Shown: positions 26,660 to 35,026, counted from the stretch's first letter. The stretch is DNA of 37,780 nucleotides from Alphaproteobacteria bacterium (GCA_023150455.1 JAKLKW010000024.1:1-37780), one strand, 5' to 3'. Notes: a model not told the origin generated them from the sequence alone. Numbers and translations are program-made.

Positions 26660-27523
26660 TCAGCCGGCGCGCGTCTTGGCGCGCGCGAGCGCGCGGGCCA
26701 CCATCACGCCCGCCATCTTCTTGCGGTATTCCGCCGGCCCACGATTGTCCGAGGCGGGCGAGGCGATCGCCTCGGCCGCCGCTGCCGCCTTCTTCACCGC
26801 CGCCGCGTCGATCGTGGTGCCGACGACGGCCTTGGCCGCTTCCTCCGCCCAAAGCGGCGTCTCGGCGAGGTTGGTGAGGCCGATCGAGCAGGTCGCGGCG
26901 CGCCCGCCGCTCATGGTCAGGACCACGGCGGCGGCGGCGGTGGCGTAGTCGCCGACCTTGCGCTTCAGCTTCTCGTAGGCGGCGCCGTGGCCCGAGGGCG
27001 GCACGGGGATGCGGATCGCGGTCACCATCTCGCCCGGCTCGAGCGCGGTCATGTAGGCGCCTTCGTAGAATTTCCGCGCCGCGATCCGCCGCTCGCCCTT
27101 GCGGCCGGCGACCTGGTAGACGGCGCCGAGGCACAGCATCACCGCCGGCATGTCGTTGCCGGGATCGCCGTTGGCGACGTTGCCGCCGATCGTGCCGACG
27201 TAGCGCACCTGCGGATCGGCGATCACGAGCGCGGTCTCGCGCAGGATCGGCAGCCGGGCGGCAAGCATGGAGTCGGCGATGACGTCGTGCTGCGTGGTCA
27301 TGGCGCCGATGACGACCTCGGCCCCTTCGGCACGGATGCCCTTGAGCTCGCCGATGGCACGCAGGTCCACCAGATGGGCGGGTGAGGACAGCCGCAGCTT
27401 CATCATGGGGATCAGGCTGTGGCCGCCCGCCAGCGGCCGCGCGTCGGGCCCCAGCTCCGAGAGCATGGCGACGGCGTCCTTGACCGTCTTGGGGCGATGA
27501 TAGGCGAATGCGCCAGGGATCAC
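26660..27523 (-). CDS. coxM: CO dehydrogenase medium FAD subunit
   Basis: Flavoprotein subunit of 287 residues, the last step of electron transfer from CO to the quinone pool. The N-terminus IPGAFAYHRPKTVKDAV is typical of CoxM; FAD-binding motifs are AGGHSLIPMMKLRL and TIGGNVANGDPGNDMPA. The start is taken as GTG at 27523, which matches the usual protein length and has GGGGGAGG 5-12 bases upstream; the frame is open to 27613, but the extra residues look unlike CoxM. It heads the M-S-L-D-E-F gene run and lies 182 bp downstream of the coxC-like gene; the promoter is expected in that gap. Confidence 0.95.
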   Translation of the reverse strand: MIPGAFAYHRPKTVKDAVAMLSELGPDARPLAGGHSLIPMMKLRLSSPAHLVDLRAIGELKGIRAEGAEVVIGAMTTQHDVIADSMLAARLPILRETALVIADPQVRYVGTIGGNVANGDPGNDMPAVMLCLGAVYQVAGRKGERRIAARKFYEGAYMTALEPGEMVTAIRIPVPPSGHGAAYEKLKRKVGDYATAAAAVVLTMSGGRAATCSIGLTNLAETPLWAEEAAKAVVGTTIDAAAVKKAAAAAEAIASPASDNRGPAEYRKKMAGVMVARALARAKTRAG

Positions 27524-27679
27524 GGCGTCCTCCCCCGGGGCCGGCATCGGGCCCGTTCTTGTCGAGTTCAGGCTTTGGCCCGGAGACTGCCGGCCGGTCT
27601 GCCGCGGCGACAAGGCCTGCGGCGCGATCCGTGGCTCCGGCGCACCAATCGCCGCCCGGCTGCACGAATTGCGTCAGAG

Positions 27680-27699
27680 GGGCTGACCCGGCTCAGCCC
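27680..27699. promoter_or_regulatory. Inverted repeat between coxC and coxM
   Basis: GGGCTGA (27680-27686) and TCAGCCC (27693-27699) are perfect 7-base arms around CCCGGC. Further TCAG/CTGA words lie on both sides (GCGTCAG at 27671-27677, GGTCAGC at about 27704-27710), so the minus strand shows several CTGA words. It begins just after the coxC stop, so it may be a hairpin that ends coxC transcription (no T-run is seen) or an operator for the coxMSLDEF transcript, for example for the LytTR domain of CoxC. Confidence 0.35.
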
Positions 27700-27705
27700 A
27701 TATGG

Positions 27706-28872
27706 TCAGCGATGCTGCACTGCAAGAGACGGTTCGCCGCCGGCCGCGTGACCGTCGCCGGTGGTCAGGGCGAGGCGGGACTTGAGCCAGGCCAGGCGGC
27801 CGCGGCTGACCGGCACGGTGTAGGGCTCCGCGGCGGCGAGCTCGATCAGCCCGGTCTCGCCCGCCCGTTTCAGGCCGACGATGCGGTCGACCGCCACGAT
27901 GTGGCTGCGGTGGACGCGCAGGAAGCGGCCGGGGTCGAGCCGCGACTCGACGACGCCGATGGACAGCGAGCAGAACAGCCGGGCCCGGCCGTTGAAGACA
28001 TAGGTGTAGTGCGCGTTGGCGTGGACGGCGACCACCTCGTCGATCGGCACGAATTGCGTGCGCCCGTCGCGCTCGACCGGCAGGAGCTGGGCGAAGCGGC
28101 GCGGCGGCGCGCCGGCCGCCGTGGCCGCCGGTGCCTCGGCCGGTGCGTCGGCCGGTTCCGCGCCGGCCCGCACGCGGTCCGGCACCAGGGTCAAGAGGAA
28201 GACGCCGGAGACGATGAAGGCGACGATGGCCACCACGATCGCCAGCAGGTCGCTCGACAGCACCGGCGCGCCGGCCGGGCGCGCGTCGAACGGGACCAGC
28301 GTCAGGCCGGCCATGGCGGTGTAGTGCATGCCGGCGATGGCCATGCCGAGCGCGGTGGCCGACAGGAGGAGGGGCGGCCGCCCGCCGCCGCCGCCGGCCA
28401 GCCACAGGGCGAGCCCGGACGCGGCGATGCCGACGGCGACGCTTGCGACCACCAGCGCCGGCGCGTGCGACATGTGCGCGCTGGCGTGCAGCGCGGCCAT
28501 GCCGATGTAGTGCATGGTGGCGATGCCGCCGCCCATGAACGCCGCCGACGCCGCCAGCCGCACCATCGTCGGCGGCCCCGCGCTGGCGGCGAAGACGCCC
28601 GCGCCGACGACGAGCACGCAGACCAGGAACGACAGCAGCGTGGGAAAGACCAGGTAGTCGATGGCGAAGGGCAGGCGCACCGCCAGCATGGCGACGAAGT
28701 GCATCGACCAGATCGCGACCGCCAGCGAGATCGCGGCGCCCGCCAGCAGCAGGCGCCGCCGCAAGCCCACCGACTCGCGCACCTGCACCGCCAGGCTGAG
28801 GCCTACATAGGCGCCCTGGATCGCCACGGCCAGCGACAGCACGACCAGCCACGGCTCGTGCGTCACACCCAT
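27706..28872 (-). CDS. coxC: MHYT sensor - LytTR DNA-binding regulator, CoxC/CoxH-like
   Basis: Membrane-bound one-component regulator of 388 residues. Residues 1-230 hold seven hydrophobic segments with three MHYT-type motifs, SMHF (56-59), TMHY (119-122) and MHYT (182-185), whose Met/His pairs were proposed in the MHYT family to bind copper and sense O2, CO or NO. A Pro/Ala-rich linker (about 235-258) leads to a LytTR DNA-binding domain (about 271-368) with ANAHYTYVFNG and FLRVHRSHIVAVDRI. In Oligotropha CoxC and CoxH are proteins of this kind beside the CO dehydrogenase genes. ATG at 28872 has GGGAGG upstream. The position directly upstream of coxM strongly suggests that it controls these genes. 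Confidence 0.88.
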   Translation of the reverse strand: MGVTHEPWLVVLSLAVAIQGAYVGLSLAVQVRESVGLRRRLLLAGAAISLAVAIWSMHFVAMLAVRLPFAIDYLVFPTLLSFLVCVLVVGAGVFAASAGPPTMVRLAASAAFMGGGIATMHYIGMAALHASAHMSHAPALVVASVAVGIAASGLALWLAGGGGGRPPLLLSATALGMAIAGMHYTAMAGLTLVPFDARPAGAPVLSSDLLAIVVAIVAFIVSGVFLLTLVPDRVRAGAEPADAPAEAPAATAAGAPPRRFAQLLPVERDGRTQFVPIDEVVAVHANAHYTYVFNGRARLFCSLSIGVVESRLDPGRFLRVHRSHIVAVDRIVGLKRAGETGLIELAAAEPYTVPVSRGRLAWLKSRLALTTGDGHAAGGEPSLAVQHR

Positions 28873-29048
28873 CGCTCCGTCCTCCCAAACGGCGATTGCC
28901 CGCGAATACTACGCGCAATCCGCGGATGCGGCCACCGCCGCGGGGCGCGCCGGCGAAATGCCGCGGGGGCCGCCATGCGCCGGGCGCCCGCTTGAAAATT
29001 GAGCTTTTTTGTCTCACAGTCGGGGACCCACTCAGGGAGGAAACGGCA

Positions 29049-30161
29049 ATGAAGTCATCCATGCTGAAATCGCTGTCGCTCGCGCTCGGCCTCGGCGCGG
29101 CCGTGGCGCTGGCCGCGACGCAGGCGGCCGCGCAGGGGCAGAAGCTCCGCATGCAGACGGCGGTGCCGTCGGCCAGCATCTATTTCGAGCTGTTGAAGAA
29201 GTACGGCGAGCGCGTCGACAAGATGTCGGGCGGGCGCGTGAAGATCGAGGTGCTGCCCGACGGCGCGGTGGTGCCCGCCTTCGAGATCCTCGACGCGGTC
29301 GACAAGGGCATCGTCGAGGCGGGCTATGCCTGGACGCACTACTGGTCGGGCAAGCATCCGGCCGCCGGCCTGTTCTCCAACCCGATGGCGGGCGCCGGCG
29401 TCGGGCTCGACCAGCTGAGCCACGTCGCGTGGCTCTTCGAGGGCGGCGGCTATGCGCTGCTGCGCAGGTTCTACGGCGACATCATCAAGGTCAACGTCGA
29501 GCCGCTGATGGTGCAGCCGATGGGGCCCGATCCGCTCGGCTGGTTCAAGAGCCCGATCGCGAGCGTGGCCGACTTCAAGAAGCTGAAGTACCGCTCGCCG
29601 CCGGGCATCACCGGCGAGATCTTCAAGGAGATGGGCATCGCCGCCACGGCGCTGCCGGGCGGCGAGATCGTGCCGGCGGCGCAGCGCGGCGTGATCGACG
29701 CGGCGGAATGGATCGGCCCGGCCGACGACCTCAATCTCGGCCTGCACACGGTGTGGAAGAACTACTACCTGCAGGGCCTGCACCAGTCGACCGACATCGG
29801 CGAGGTGCTGATCAACAAGGCCGCCTGGGCCAAGCTGCCGGCCGACGTGCAGGAGATCATGCGCACCGCCGCCATGGCCTCGATGGCCGAGACCTATACC
29901 TACAACGTCTACCGCAACGCGGTGGCGGTGAAGAAGCTGCGCGACGAGTTCAAGGTGACGATCCACGACACGCCGAAGGACTTCTTCCCCGAGTTCGTGC
30001 GCGCCACCAACGTGGTGCTGACGAAATACGCGGCGAAGGACGCGTTCTTCAAGGAGGTGCTGGAGTCGCAGCGCAGCTTCGCCAAGACCGTGGTGCCCTA
30101 CTGGACCAAGATCCTCGATCTCTACTCCAACCTCGGCAACGCGGCGCTGCAGCAGAAGTAG
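29049..30161 (+). CDS. dctP: TRAP transporter substrate-binding protein, DctP/TakP-like
   Basis: Periplasmic solute-binding protein of 370 residues with a clear signal peptide (KSSMLKSLSLALGLGAAVAL, then an AAAQG cleavage region). The mature part has DFKKLKYRSPPGITGEIFKEMG with the carboxylate-binding Arg candidate, and DAAEWIGPADDLNLGL with E220 and W221 in place of the E214/W215 pair of TakP that helps bind a metal-2-oxoacid complex. This suggests a monocarboxylate or 2-oxoacid ligand. ATG at 29049 follows GGGAGG; the upstream region contains the AT-rich TTGAAAATTGAGC, a possible promoter. Membrane subunit genes follow after a hairpin. Symbol by family. Confidence 0.92.
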   Translation: MKSSMLKSLSLALGLGAAVALAATQAAAQGQKLRMQTAVPSASIYFELLKKYGERVDKMSGGRVKIEVLPDGAVVPAFEILDAVDKGIVEAGYAWTHYWSGKHPAAGLFSNPMAGAGVGLDQLSHVAWLFEGGGYALLRRFYGDIIKVNVEPLMVQPMGPDPLGWFKSPIASVADFKKLKYRSPPGITGEIFKEMGIAATALPGGEIVPAAQRGVIDAAEWIGPADDLNLGLHTVWKNYYLQGLHQSTDIGEVLINKAAWAKLPADVQEIMRTAAMASMAETYTYNVYRNAVAVKKLRDEFKVTIHDTPKDFFPEFVRATNVVLTKYAAKDAFFKEVLESQRSFAKTVVPYWTKILDLYSNLGNAALQQK

Positions 30162-30182
30162 GCCGGCTGCAACCGCCGGCCG

Positions 30183-30217
30183 GCGCGGGGCGCGCGTTCC
30201 TGACGCGCGCCCCGCGC
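30183..30217 (+). promoter_or_regulatory. Strong hairpin between dctP and dctQ
   Basis: GCGCGGGGCGCGCG (30183-30196) and CGCGCGCCCCGCGC (30204-30217) pair perfectly over 14 bases, with a 7-base loop TTCCTGA. The hairpin lies 21 bases after the dctP stop and 17 bases before the dctQ start, with the dctQ ribosome site GGGGGAG just after it. No T-run follows. This is a classic place for an RNA element that protects the binding-protein mRNA or thins transcription into the membrane genes. Confidence 0.65.
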
Positions 30218-30234
30218 GCTATCGGGGGAGACGC

Positions 30235-30759
30235 ATGAACCTGTGGTCCGTCCTCGACCGCGTCGCGCGCGCGATCGACGGGTTGAGCATCTGGTCCGGC
30301 AGGCTGGTCGCCTGGCTGATCGTGCCGATGGTCTTGAGCCTCGTCTGGGAGGTGTTCGCGCGCTACCTGTTCACCGCGCCGACCGTGTGGGCCTACGACA
30401 TGACCTACATGCTCTACGGCACGTTCTTCATGCTCGGCGCGGCCTTCACGCTGCAGCGCAAGGGCCATATCCGCACCGACACGTTCTACGCCGCCTGGTC
30501 GCCGCGCCGGCAGGCCATCACCGACCTGGTCTGCTACGTGGTGCTGTTCTTTCCCGGCCTGATCGCGCTGTTCTGGTTCGGCCTCGAGTTCTTCCTCAAG
30601 TCCTGGTCGCAGGGCGAGCGGGTGGTGACCAGCCCCTGGATGCCCGTGGTCTATCCCTTCAAATTCGTCATGCCGCTGGCGAGTGCGCTGTTGCTGCTGC
30701 AGGGCCTGGCCGAGACGATCCGCGCGCTCAAGACCGCCGTGCGGGGCGGGCGCGCATGA
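30235..30759 (+). CDS. dctQ: TRAP transporter small membrane subunit DctQ
   Basis: Four-helix membrane protein of 174 residues. SGRLVAWLIVPMVLSLVWEVFARYLF is the first helix with the family W-E-V-x-x-R-Y pattern, VWAYDMTYMLYGTFFMLGAAFTL and HIRTDTFYAAWS follow, again typical of DctQ (YDMTYMLYG variant of the HI-R-D region). It joins DctM to make the Na+-driven transport unit. ATG at 30235 after GGGGGAG; the stop TGA overlaps the dctM ATG (ATGA at 30756-30759). Confidence 0.92.
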   Translation: MNLWSVLDRVARAIDGLSIWSGRLVAWLIVPMVLSLVWEVFARYLFTAPTVWAYDMTYMLYGTFFMLGAAFTLQRKGHIRTDTFYAAWSPRRQAITDLVCYVVLFFPGLIALFWFGLEFFLKSWSQGERVVTSPWMPVVYPFKFVMPLASALLLLQGLAETIRALKTAVRGGRA

Positions 30760-32072
30760 GCCCCGAGCTGCTCGGCTTCCTGTCGCTCGGCATACTGTTC
30801 GCGGCGATCTTCATCGGCTTTCCCATCGCCTTCACGCTCATCGGCATCGCCGTGGTGATCGGCTATGTCGGGATCGGCAATCTCAGCCTCTACCTGATGA
30901 CCCTGCAGGTCTTCTCGGTGATGCGCGATCCGACGCTCGCGTCGGTGCCGTTCTTCCTGTTCATGGGCTACCTGCTCGAGCAGTCCGGCCTGATGGAGCG
31001 CCTGTTCGCCGGCATCCAGCTGATGCTGGCGCGGGTGCGCGGCGCGCTCTATCTCGCCGTGCTCGCCACGGCGACGATCTTCGCGGCCGCCACCGGCATC
31101 GTCGGCTCGTCGGTCACGCTGCTCGGCGTGATGGCGGCGCCGTCGATGAAGAAGAGCGGCTATGACGTCCGGCTCTCGGCCGGCGCCATCGCCGCCGGCG
31201 GCACGCTCGGCATCCTGATCCCGCCCAGCGTGATGCTGATCGTCATGGGACCAGTGGTCGGCGTACCGGCGACGCAGCTGTTCGCCGCCGCGGTCGTGCC
31301 CGGACTGATGCTGTCAGCGACCTACGCCGTCTATACGCTGACGCGCAGCTTCTTCAATCCCGCGCTGGGCCCCGCGCTGCCGCCGGAGGAATGGCCGGTC
31401 TCGGTCTGGCAGGTCGTGCGCGAGCTGGCTTTCGGCGTGATCCCGGTCGTGATCGTGATCCTGGCGACGCTCGGCACCATCCTGGCCGGCCTGGCGACGC
31501 CGACCGACGCGGGCGCGATGGGCGCCTTCGCCGTGCTGCTGCTGACGATCGCCTACCGGCGGCTGACGCTGGCCGCCTTCAAGCGCGCGATCTACTCGAC
31601 GCTCGAGGTCTCGAGCATGATCCTGATCCTGGTCGCGGCGTCGAACTTCTTCGGCGCGGTATTCTCGCGCCTCGGCAGCGCCGGCTGGATCGCCGAGATG
31701 CTGCTCGGCCTGTCCTTGCCGCCGATCGCCATGCTGATCCTGATCCTGGCCGTGATCTTCGTGCTGGGCTGGCCGCTGGAATGGGTCCCGATCGTGCTGA
31801 TCGTCGTGCCGATCCTGCTGCCGCTGGTGACCAAGCTCGGCATCGACCTGACCTGGTTCTGCACGCTGGTCGCCGTGTGCCTGCAGACGGCGTGGCTGTC
31901 GCCGCCGGTGGCGCTCTCGGCCTATTTCCTCAAGGGCGTGGTGCCGGACTGGGAGCTGACCGACATCTATGCCGGCATGGCGCAGTTCATGGGCCTGCAG
32001 CTCCTGGTGCTGGCGCTCGTCATGCTGTTTCCCGACCTTGCGCTCTTCCTGCCGCGCTGGCTGGCAAGCTAG
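30756..32072 (+). CDS. dctM: TRAP transporter large permease DctM
   Basis: Membrane protein of 438 residues with about 12 helices, the ion-coupled channel of the TRAP system. VPFFLFMGYLLEQSGLMERL, GGTLGILIPPSVMLIVMGPV (the conserved G-x-L-G-x-x-I-P-P-S motif), LATPTDAGAMGAFAVLL and PPVALSAYFLKGV are hallmark DctM segments. The start is taken as the ATG at 30756, coupled to dctQ by a four-base overlap; the open frame further up only overlaps dctQ in another frame. The subunit belongs with a TakP-type binding protein, so uptake of an organic acid is the likely role. Confidence 0.93.
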   Translation: MSPELLGFLSLGILFAAIFIGFPIAFTLIGIAVVIGYVGIGNLSLYLMTLQVFSVMRDPTLASVPFFLFMGYLLEQSGLMERLFAGIQLMLARVRGALYLAVLATATIFAAATGIVGSSVTLLGVMAAPSMKKSGYDVRLSAGAIAAGGTLGILIPPSVMLIVMGPVVGVPATQLFAAAVVPGLMLSATYAVYTLTRSFFNPALGPALPPEEWPVSVWQVVRELAFGVIPVVIVILATLGTILAGLATPTDAGAMGAFAVLLLTIAYRRLTLAAFKRAIYSTLEVSSMILILVAASNFFGAVFSRLGSAGWIAEMLLGLSLPPIAMLILILAVIFVLGWPLEWVPIVLIVVPILLPLVTKLGIDLTWFCTLVAVCLQTAWLSPPVALSAYFLKGVVPDWELTDIYAGMAQFMGLQLLVLALVMLFPDLALFLPRWLAS

Positions 32073-32152
32073 GCTGAGCGCTGCAAGGCAGCGCGCGGCC
32101 GTACGGCCGGGCTCGACCCGGCCATCTGTTCCCAATCGAGGCGGAGACCGAA

Positions 32153-32425
32153 ATGCTGTTCATGGTGATCGAGACGTTCCGGAAGCACGACGCGAAGGCG
32201 ATCTACAAGCACTTCCGCGAGCACGGCCGCGGCACGCCGGAAGGCCTCACCTACGTGAGCAGCTGGATCGAAGCCAGCCTCGGCCGCTGCTTCCAGGTCA
32301 TGGAGACGGACGACGTGACCCTGCTGCAGCAATGGGTGACGCATTGGAGCCACCTGGTCGATTTCGAGGTCGTGCCCGTGGCGACCTCGGCCGAGACCAA
32401 GGCGGCGATCGACAAGGTGAGCTGA
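32153..32425 (+). CDS. DUF3303 family protein
   Basis: Small soluble protein of 90 residues. The start LFMVIETFRKHDAKAIYKHF and the middle GLTYVSSWIEASLGRCFQVME, followed by LLQQWVTHWSHLVDFEVVPV, are the pattern of DUF3303 proteins, which look like ferredoxin-fold dimeric alpha/beta-barrel proteins. ATG at 32153 after GGCGGAG. It lies 80 bp after dctM on the same strand and could be read from the same transcript. Function unknown. Confidence 0.8.
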   Translation: MLFMVIETFRKHDAKAIYKHFREHGRGTPEGLTYVSSWIEASLGRCFQVMETDDVTLLQQWVTHWSHLVDFEVVPVATSAETKAAIDKVS

Positions 32426-32447
32426 AGCGGCTGACGCGCGGCCGCGG

Positions 32448-32466
32448 CCCTTCGACAAGCTCGGGA
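32448..32466. repeat. 19-bp CCCTTCGACAAGCTCGGGA repeat
   Basis: This 19-mer matches 37439-37457 (CCCTTCGTCAGGCTCAGGA) at 16 of 19 positions. It is of a short, partly palindromic kind found dispersed in many proteobacterial genomes. It stands shortly after the DUF3303 stop and is the first of several repeats in the gene-poor stretch 32430-33115. Confidence 0.6.
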
Positions 32467-32494
32467 GCGCGGAGAAGGAGACACGTGCTTCTTG

Positions 32495-32573
32495 CTTCGT
32501 GTCCTTCCTCCGGTCTTCGTGTTCTTCGTGCAGCTCCGAAAGATGAACCACGAAGTCACGGAGGACGCGAAGG
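32495..32573. repeat. CTTCGTG/CACGAAG inverted repeat, copy 1
   Basis: Left arm CTTCGTGTCCTTCCTCCGG (from 32495) with a further CTTCGTG-CTTCGTG run, then a centre around 32530-32547, then a right arm CCACGAAGTCACGGAGGACG and GCGAAGG (32548-32573). The arms are imperfect reverse complements. A related copy lies at 37378-37476. No protein is encoded; ORFs here are frames through the repeat. Confidence 0.65.
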
Positions 32574-32660
32574 AAAAGGGAGGAAGGGAGCGATGCACGC
32601 CGGGGAACGACCGCGTCGTTGCGGCCGCGCTCGCCACATGACGCGGCATCGGCTCCGGTC

Positions 32661-32696
32661 GACGTGGATGCCCGGGACAAGCCCGGGCATGACGAT
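32661..32696. repeat. ATGCCCGGG-ACAAG-CCCGGGCAT palindromic repeat
   Basis: ATGCCCGGG (32668-32676) and CCCGGGCAT (32682-32690) are perfect 9-base arms around ACAAG, inside GACGTGG...GACGAT. Translated on the minus strand it gives the CPGLSRAST string often seen as a false protein end, because this palindrome is abundant in alphaproteobacterial intergenic DNA. Here it follows directly after the broken ridA copy. Confidence 0.65.
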
Positions 32697-32704
32697 TGCG
32701 GGGA

Positions 32705-33002
32705 GTTCGCGTCGAGCAGGTCGCAGATGACGATGGTGCAGGCGGGCGCGCGATCGCCGAGGATCTCCTTGCGGACGGCGCGATTCTGCATCCGTGTGGC
32801 GCCGGTCGGCGAGGAAGGTGCGGTGGATCACCAGGTTGTCGAGCGTCATGCCGGCGGCCGCGAGCTGCGCCACGATGTTCTGCCACTCCAGCCGGCACTG
32901 CGCCTCGAATCCCTCGGGCACGGAGCCGTCGGCCCGCCTCGGCGTCTGGCCGCGGCTGACCGACGCGCCCGAGCGCGCGCTGGCGCGGTAGGCGTTCATC
33001 AT
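32705..33002 (-). pseudogene. Degraded ridA-like gene, frameshifted and cut at both ends
   Basis: On the minus strand one frame reads SRGQTPRRADGSVPEG, EAQCRLEWQNIVAQLAAAGM and VIHRTFLADRRHTD, an unmistakable RidA core. The match then shifts by one base near 32785-32790 into NRAVRKEILGDRAPACTIVICDLLDAN. After that the expected end (WLLEIEAIA) is replaced by repeat sequence. The N-terminal 25-30 residues of a normal RidA are absent as well; the homology begins right at the CATCCTTCGAG repeat at 33000. The gene therefore has at least three defects. A base error could explain the shift, but not the missing ends. It would have been a third RidA gene in this window. Confidence 0.75.
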
Positions 33003-33101
33003 CCTTCGAGACGCTCGCTCCTCGGGACGACGGTGTCGTTGGGGCAATGACGTATCGCGTCATCCTGAGGAGCCCGCGCCGCGCGGGCGTCTCGAAGGAT
33101 G
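33000..33101. repeat. REPIN-like pair of inverted palindromic repeats (locus 2)
   Basis: Copy C (33000-33030) runs CATCCTTCGAGACG to CCTCGGGACGA; copy D (33060-33101) is inverted, TCATCCTGAGGAGCC to TCTCGAAGGATG, with the internal palindrome GCCCGCGCCGCGCGGGC. A 29-base spacer separates them. The reverse complement of D matches copy A at 10985 end to end except in the palindrome centre. Copy C meets the start of the ridA remnant; copy D ends 20 bases before the cobT stop. Confidence 0.82.
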
Positions 33102-33120
33102 GGGAGCTCGGTCGCTCCGG

Positions 33121-35007
33121 CTAGCCCGCCTTTTTCCGGGCGCCGCCGCCGCGGATGATGGCCGGGGCCGCCTTGGGCTCCTCGTCGAACAGCTCGGCGA
33201 GCTTCTCCATCATCGTGCCGCCGAGCTGCTCGGCGTCGACGATGGTGACGGCGCGGCGGTAGTAGCGCGTGACGTCGTGGCCGATGCCGATGGCGATCAG
33301 CTCGACCGGCGAGCGCGCCTCGATGTAGTGGATCACGTCGCGCAGGTGGCGCTCGAGGTAGTTGCCGGGATTGACCGACAGCGTCGAATCGTCGACCGGC
33401 GCGCCGTCCGAGATCACCATCAGGATGCGGCGCTCCTCGGTGCGCGCGAGCAGGCGGTCGTGCGCCCACAGCAGCGCCTCGCCGTCGATGTTCTCCTTGA
33501 GGATGCCCTCGCGCAGCATCAGGCCGAGCGACTTGCGCGCGCGCCGCCAGGGCGCGTCGGCGGCCTTGTAGACGATGTGGCGCAGGTCGTTGAGGCGGCC
33601 CGGATTGGGCGGCTTGCCGGCGGCGATCCACTTCTCGCGGCTCTGGCCGCCCTTCCACATGCGGGTGGTGAAGCCCAGGATCTCGACCTTGACGCCGCAG
33701 CGCTCGAGCGTGCGCGCCAGGATGTCGGCGCTCATCGCGGCGATCGTGATCGGGCGGCCGCGCATCGAGCCGGAATTGTCGATCAGCAGCGTGACCACCG
33801 TGTCGCGGAACTCGGTGTCGCGCTCGCGCTTGAACGACAGCGGCGTCGTGGGCGTCACCACCACGCGCGCCAGGCGCGCGGTATCGAGCAGGCCTTCCTC
33901 GAGGTTGAACTCCCAGGCGCGGTTCTGCTTCGCCATCAGCCGGCGCTGCAGCCGGTTGGCGAGCCGCGCCACCACGGCCTGCAGGTGCGAGAGCTGCTGG
34001 TCGAGCATCTGGCGCAGCCGGTCGAGCTCTTCCGAGTCGCACAGCGCCGCGGCCTGCACCACCTCGTCGTACTGCACCGTGTAGGCCTGGTATTGCGGCA
34101 CGTCGGGGTCGTTGCGGCCGCGCAGGTCGGGGCGCGGCCGGTTGCCCGGGGTCGCGGTGTCGCTGTCGCCGCCGCCCGGCATCATCTCGTCGTCGCTGGC
34201 GTCGACCGGGCGCTCGACGCCCTCTTCCGAGGCGTCGCCGGTCGGGTCGCCCTCGGCCAGCGTGTAGGCGCCGGCCTCGCTGTCCTCGCCGCCGCGCGAC
34301 TGCGCGTCGGCGCTCTCGTCCTCTTCCTGGCCGCCGGTCTGGCTCTGGTCCGGGTCGCCCTCGCTCGCGGTCTCCTCGGCGCTCTCGAGCTCGAGGTCCT
34401 CGATCAGCTTGCGCGCGACCTTGCCGTAGGCCTCCTGGTCGTTCATGCAGCGCGCCAGCTCGACCAGGTCGTCGCCCAGCTTGTCGCCGAGCGCCTCGCG
34501 CCACAGCTCGACCACCTTGCGCGCCGAACTCGGCGGCGGCTCGCCGGTCAGCCGCTCGCGCGCCATCAGCCGCATCACCTCGGCCAGCGTCGACTCGTCG
34601 GCCTCGGCCACGCGCTCGTAGCCCTGGCGGTGATAGCGTTCCTCCAGCGCCGCGGCAAGGTTCTGCGCCACGCCGGGCATGCGCTTGGCGCCGATCGCCT
34701 CGACGCGCGCCTGCTCGACCGCGTCGAACACCGCGCGCGCCATCTCGCCCTGCGGCATGCGGCGCGAGTGCTTCCTGCTGTCGGTATGGCGCAGCTTCAG
34801 CGCGATGGAGTCGGCCTCGCCGCGCACCTGGTTGCGCTCGGGCTCCGGCAGCTCGCGCGAGGGCAGCGGCAGGCGCGCCTGGTTGCCGGCCAGCACCGCC
34901 GTGTCGGCGGCATAGGCGACCTCGATGTCGGCGCGCTTGGCGAGCGCGCGCAGCGCCGCGGCGTTGGCGCGCTTGAAGATCTCGACGGGGGTGTCGGGTG
35001 CGGCCAT
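33121..35007 (-). CDS. cobT: Aerobic cobaltochelatase subunit CobT
   Basis: Protein of 628 residues, the vWA-domain partner of CobS in the CobNST complex that inserts cobalt into hydrogenobyrinate a,c-diamide in aerobic B12 synthesis. N-terminal helical region ([21 protein letters not shown]), a long acidic, Asp/Glu/Ser-rich middle (about 200-300), then the vWA domain with the metal-site [10 protein letters not shown] from D410 and [16 protein letters not shown]. It is 19 bp downstream of cobS, the usual alphaproteobacterial order. No cobN is in the window. The gene is full length and looks intact. Confidence 0.95.
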   Translation of the reverse strand: MAAPDTPVEIFKRANAAALRALAKRADIEVAYAADTAVLAGNQARLPLPSRELPEPERNQVRGEADSIALKLRHTDSRKHSRRMPQGEMARAVFDAVEQARVEAIGAKRMPGVAQNLAAALEERYHRQGYERVAEADESTLAEVMRLMARERLTGEPPPSSARKVVELWREALGDKLGDDLVELARCMNDQEAYGKVARKLIEDLELESAEETASEGDPDQSQTGGQEEDESADAQSRGGEDSEAGAYTLAEGDPTGDASEEGVERPVDASDDEMMPGGGDSDTATPGNRPRPDLRGRNDPDVPQYQAYTVQYDEVVQAAALCDSEELDRLRQMLDQQLSHLQAVVARLANRLQRRLMAKQNRAWEFNLEEGLLDTARLARVVVTPTTPLSFKRERDTEFRDTVVTLLIDNSGSMRGRPITIAAMSADILARTLERCGVKVEILGFTTRMWKGGQSREKWIAAGKPPNPGRLNDLRHIVYKAADAPWRRARKSLGLMLREGILKENIDGEALLWAHDRLLARTEERRILMVISDGAPVDDSTLSVNPGNYLERHLRDVIHYIEARSPVELIAIGIGHDVTRYYRRAVTIVDAEQLGGTMMEKLAELFDEEPKAAPAIIRGGGARKKAG

Positions 35008-35026
35008 CAGCCTCGAGCCGTCCGCC

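Noticed and set aside
29003..29020. T-run at about 29005-29010 as a terminator
   Set aside because: I see no stem directly before it on either strand. It is more likely part of an AT-rich promoter region for dctP.
32556..33047. A 163-codon intact gene
   Set aside because: Only the middle matches RidA. The rest reads through the frameshift and the dispersed repeats, giving a tail (CIAPFLPFPSRPP) without protein character.
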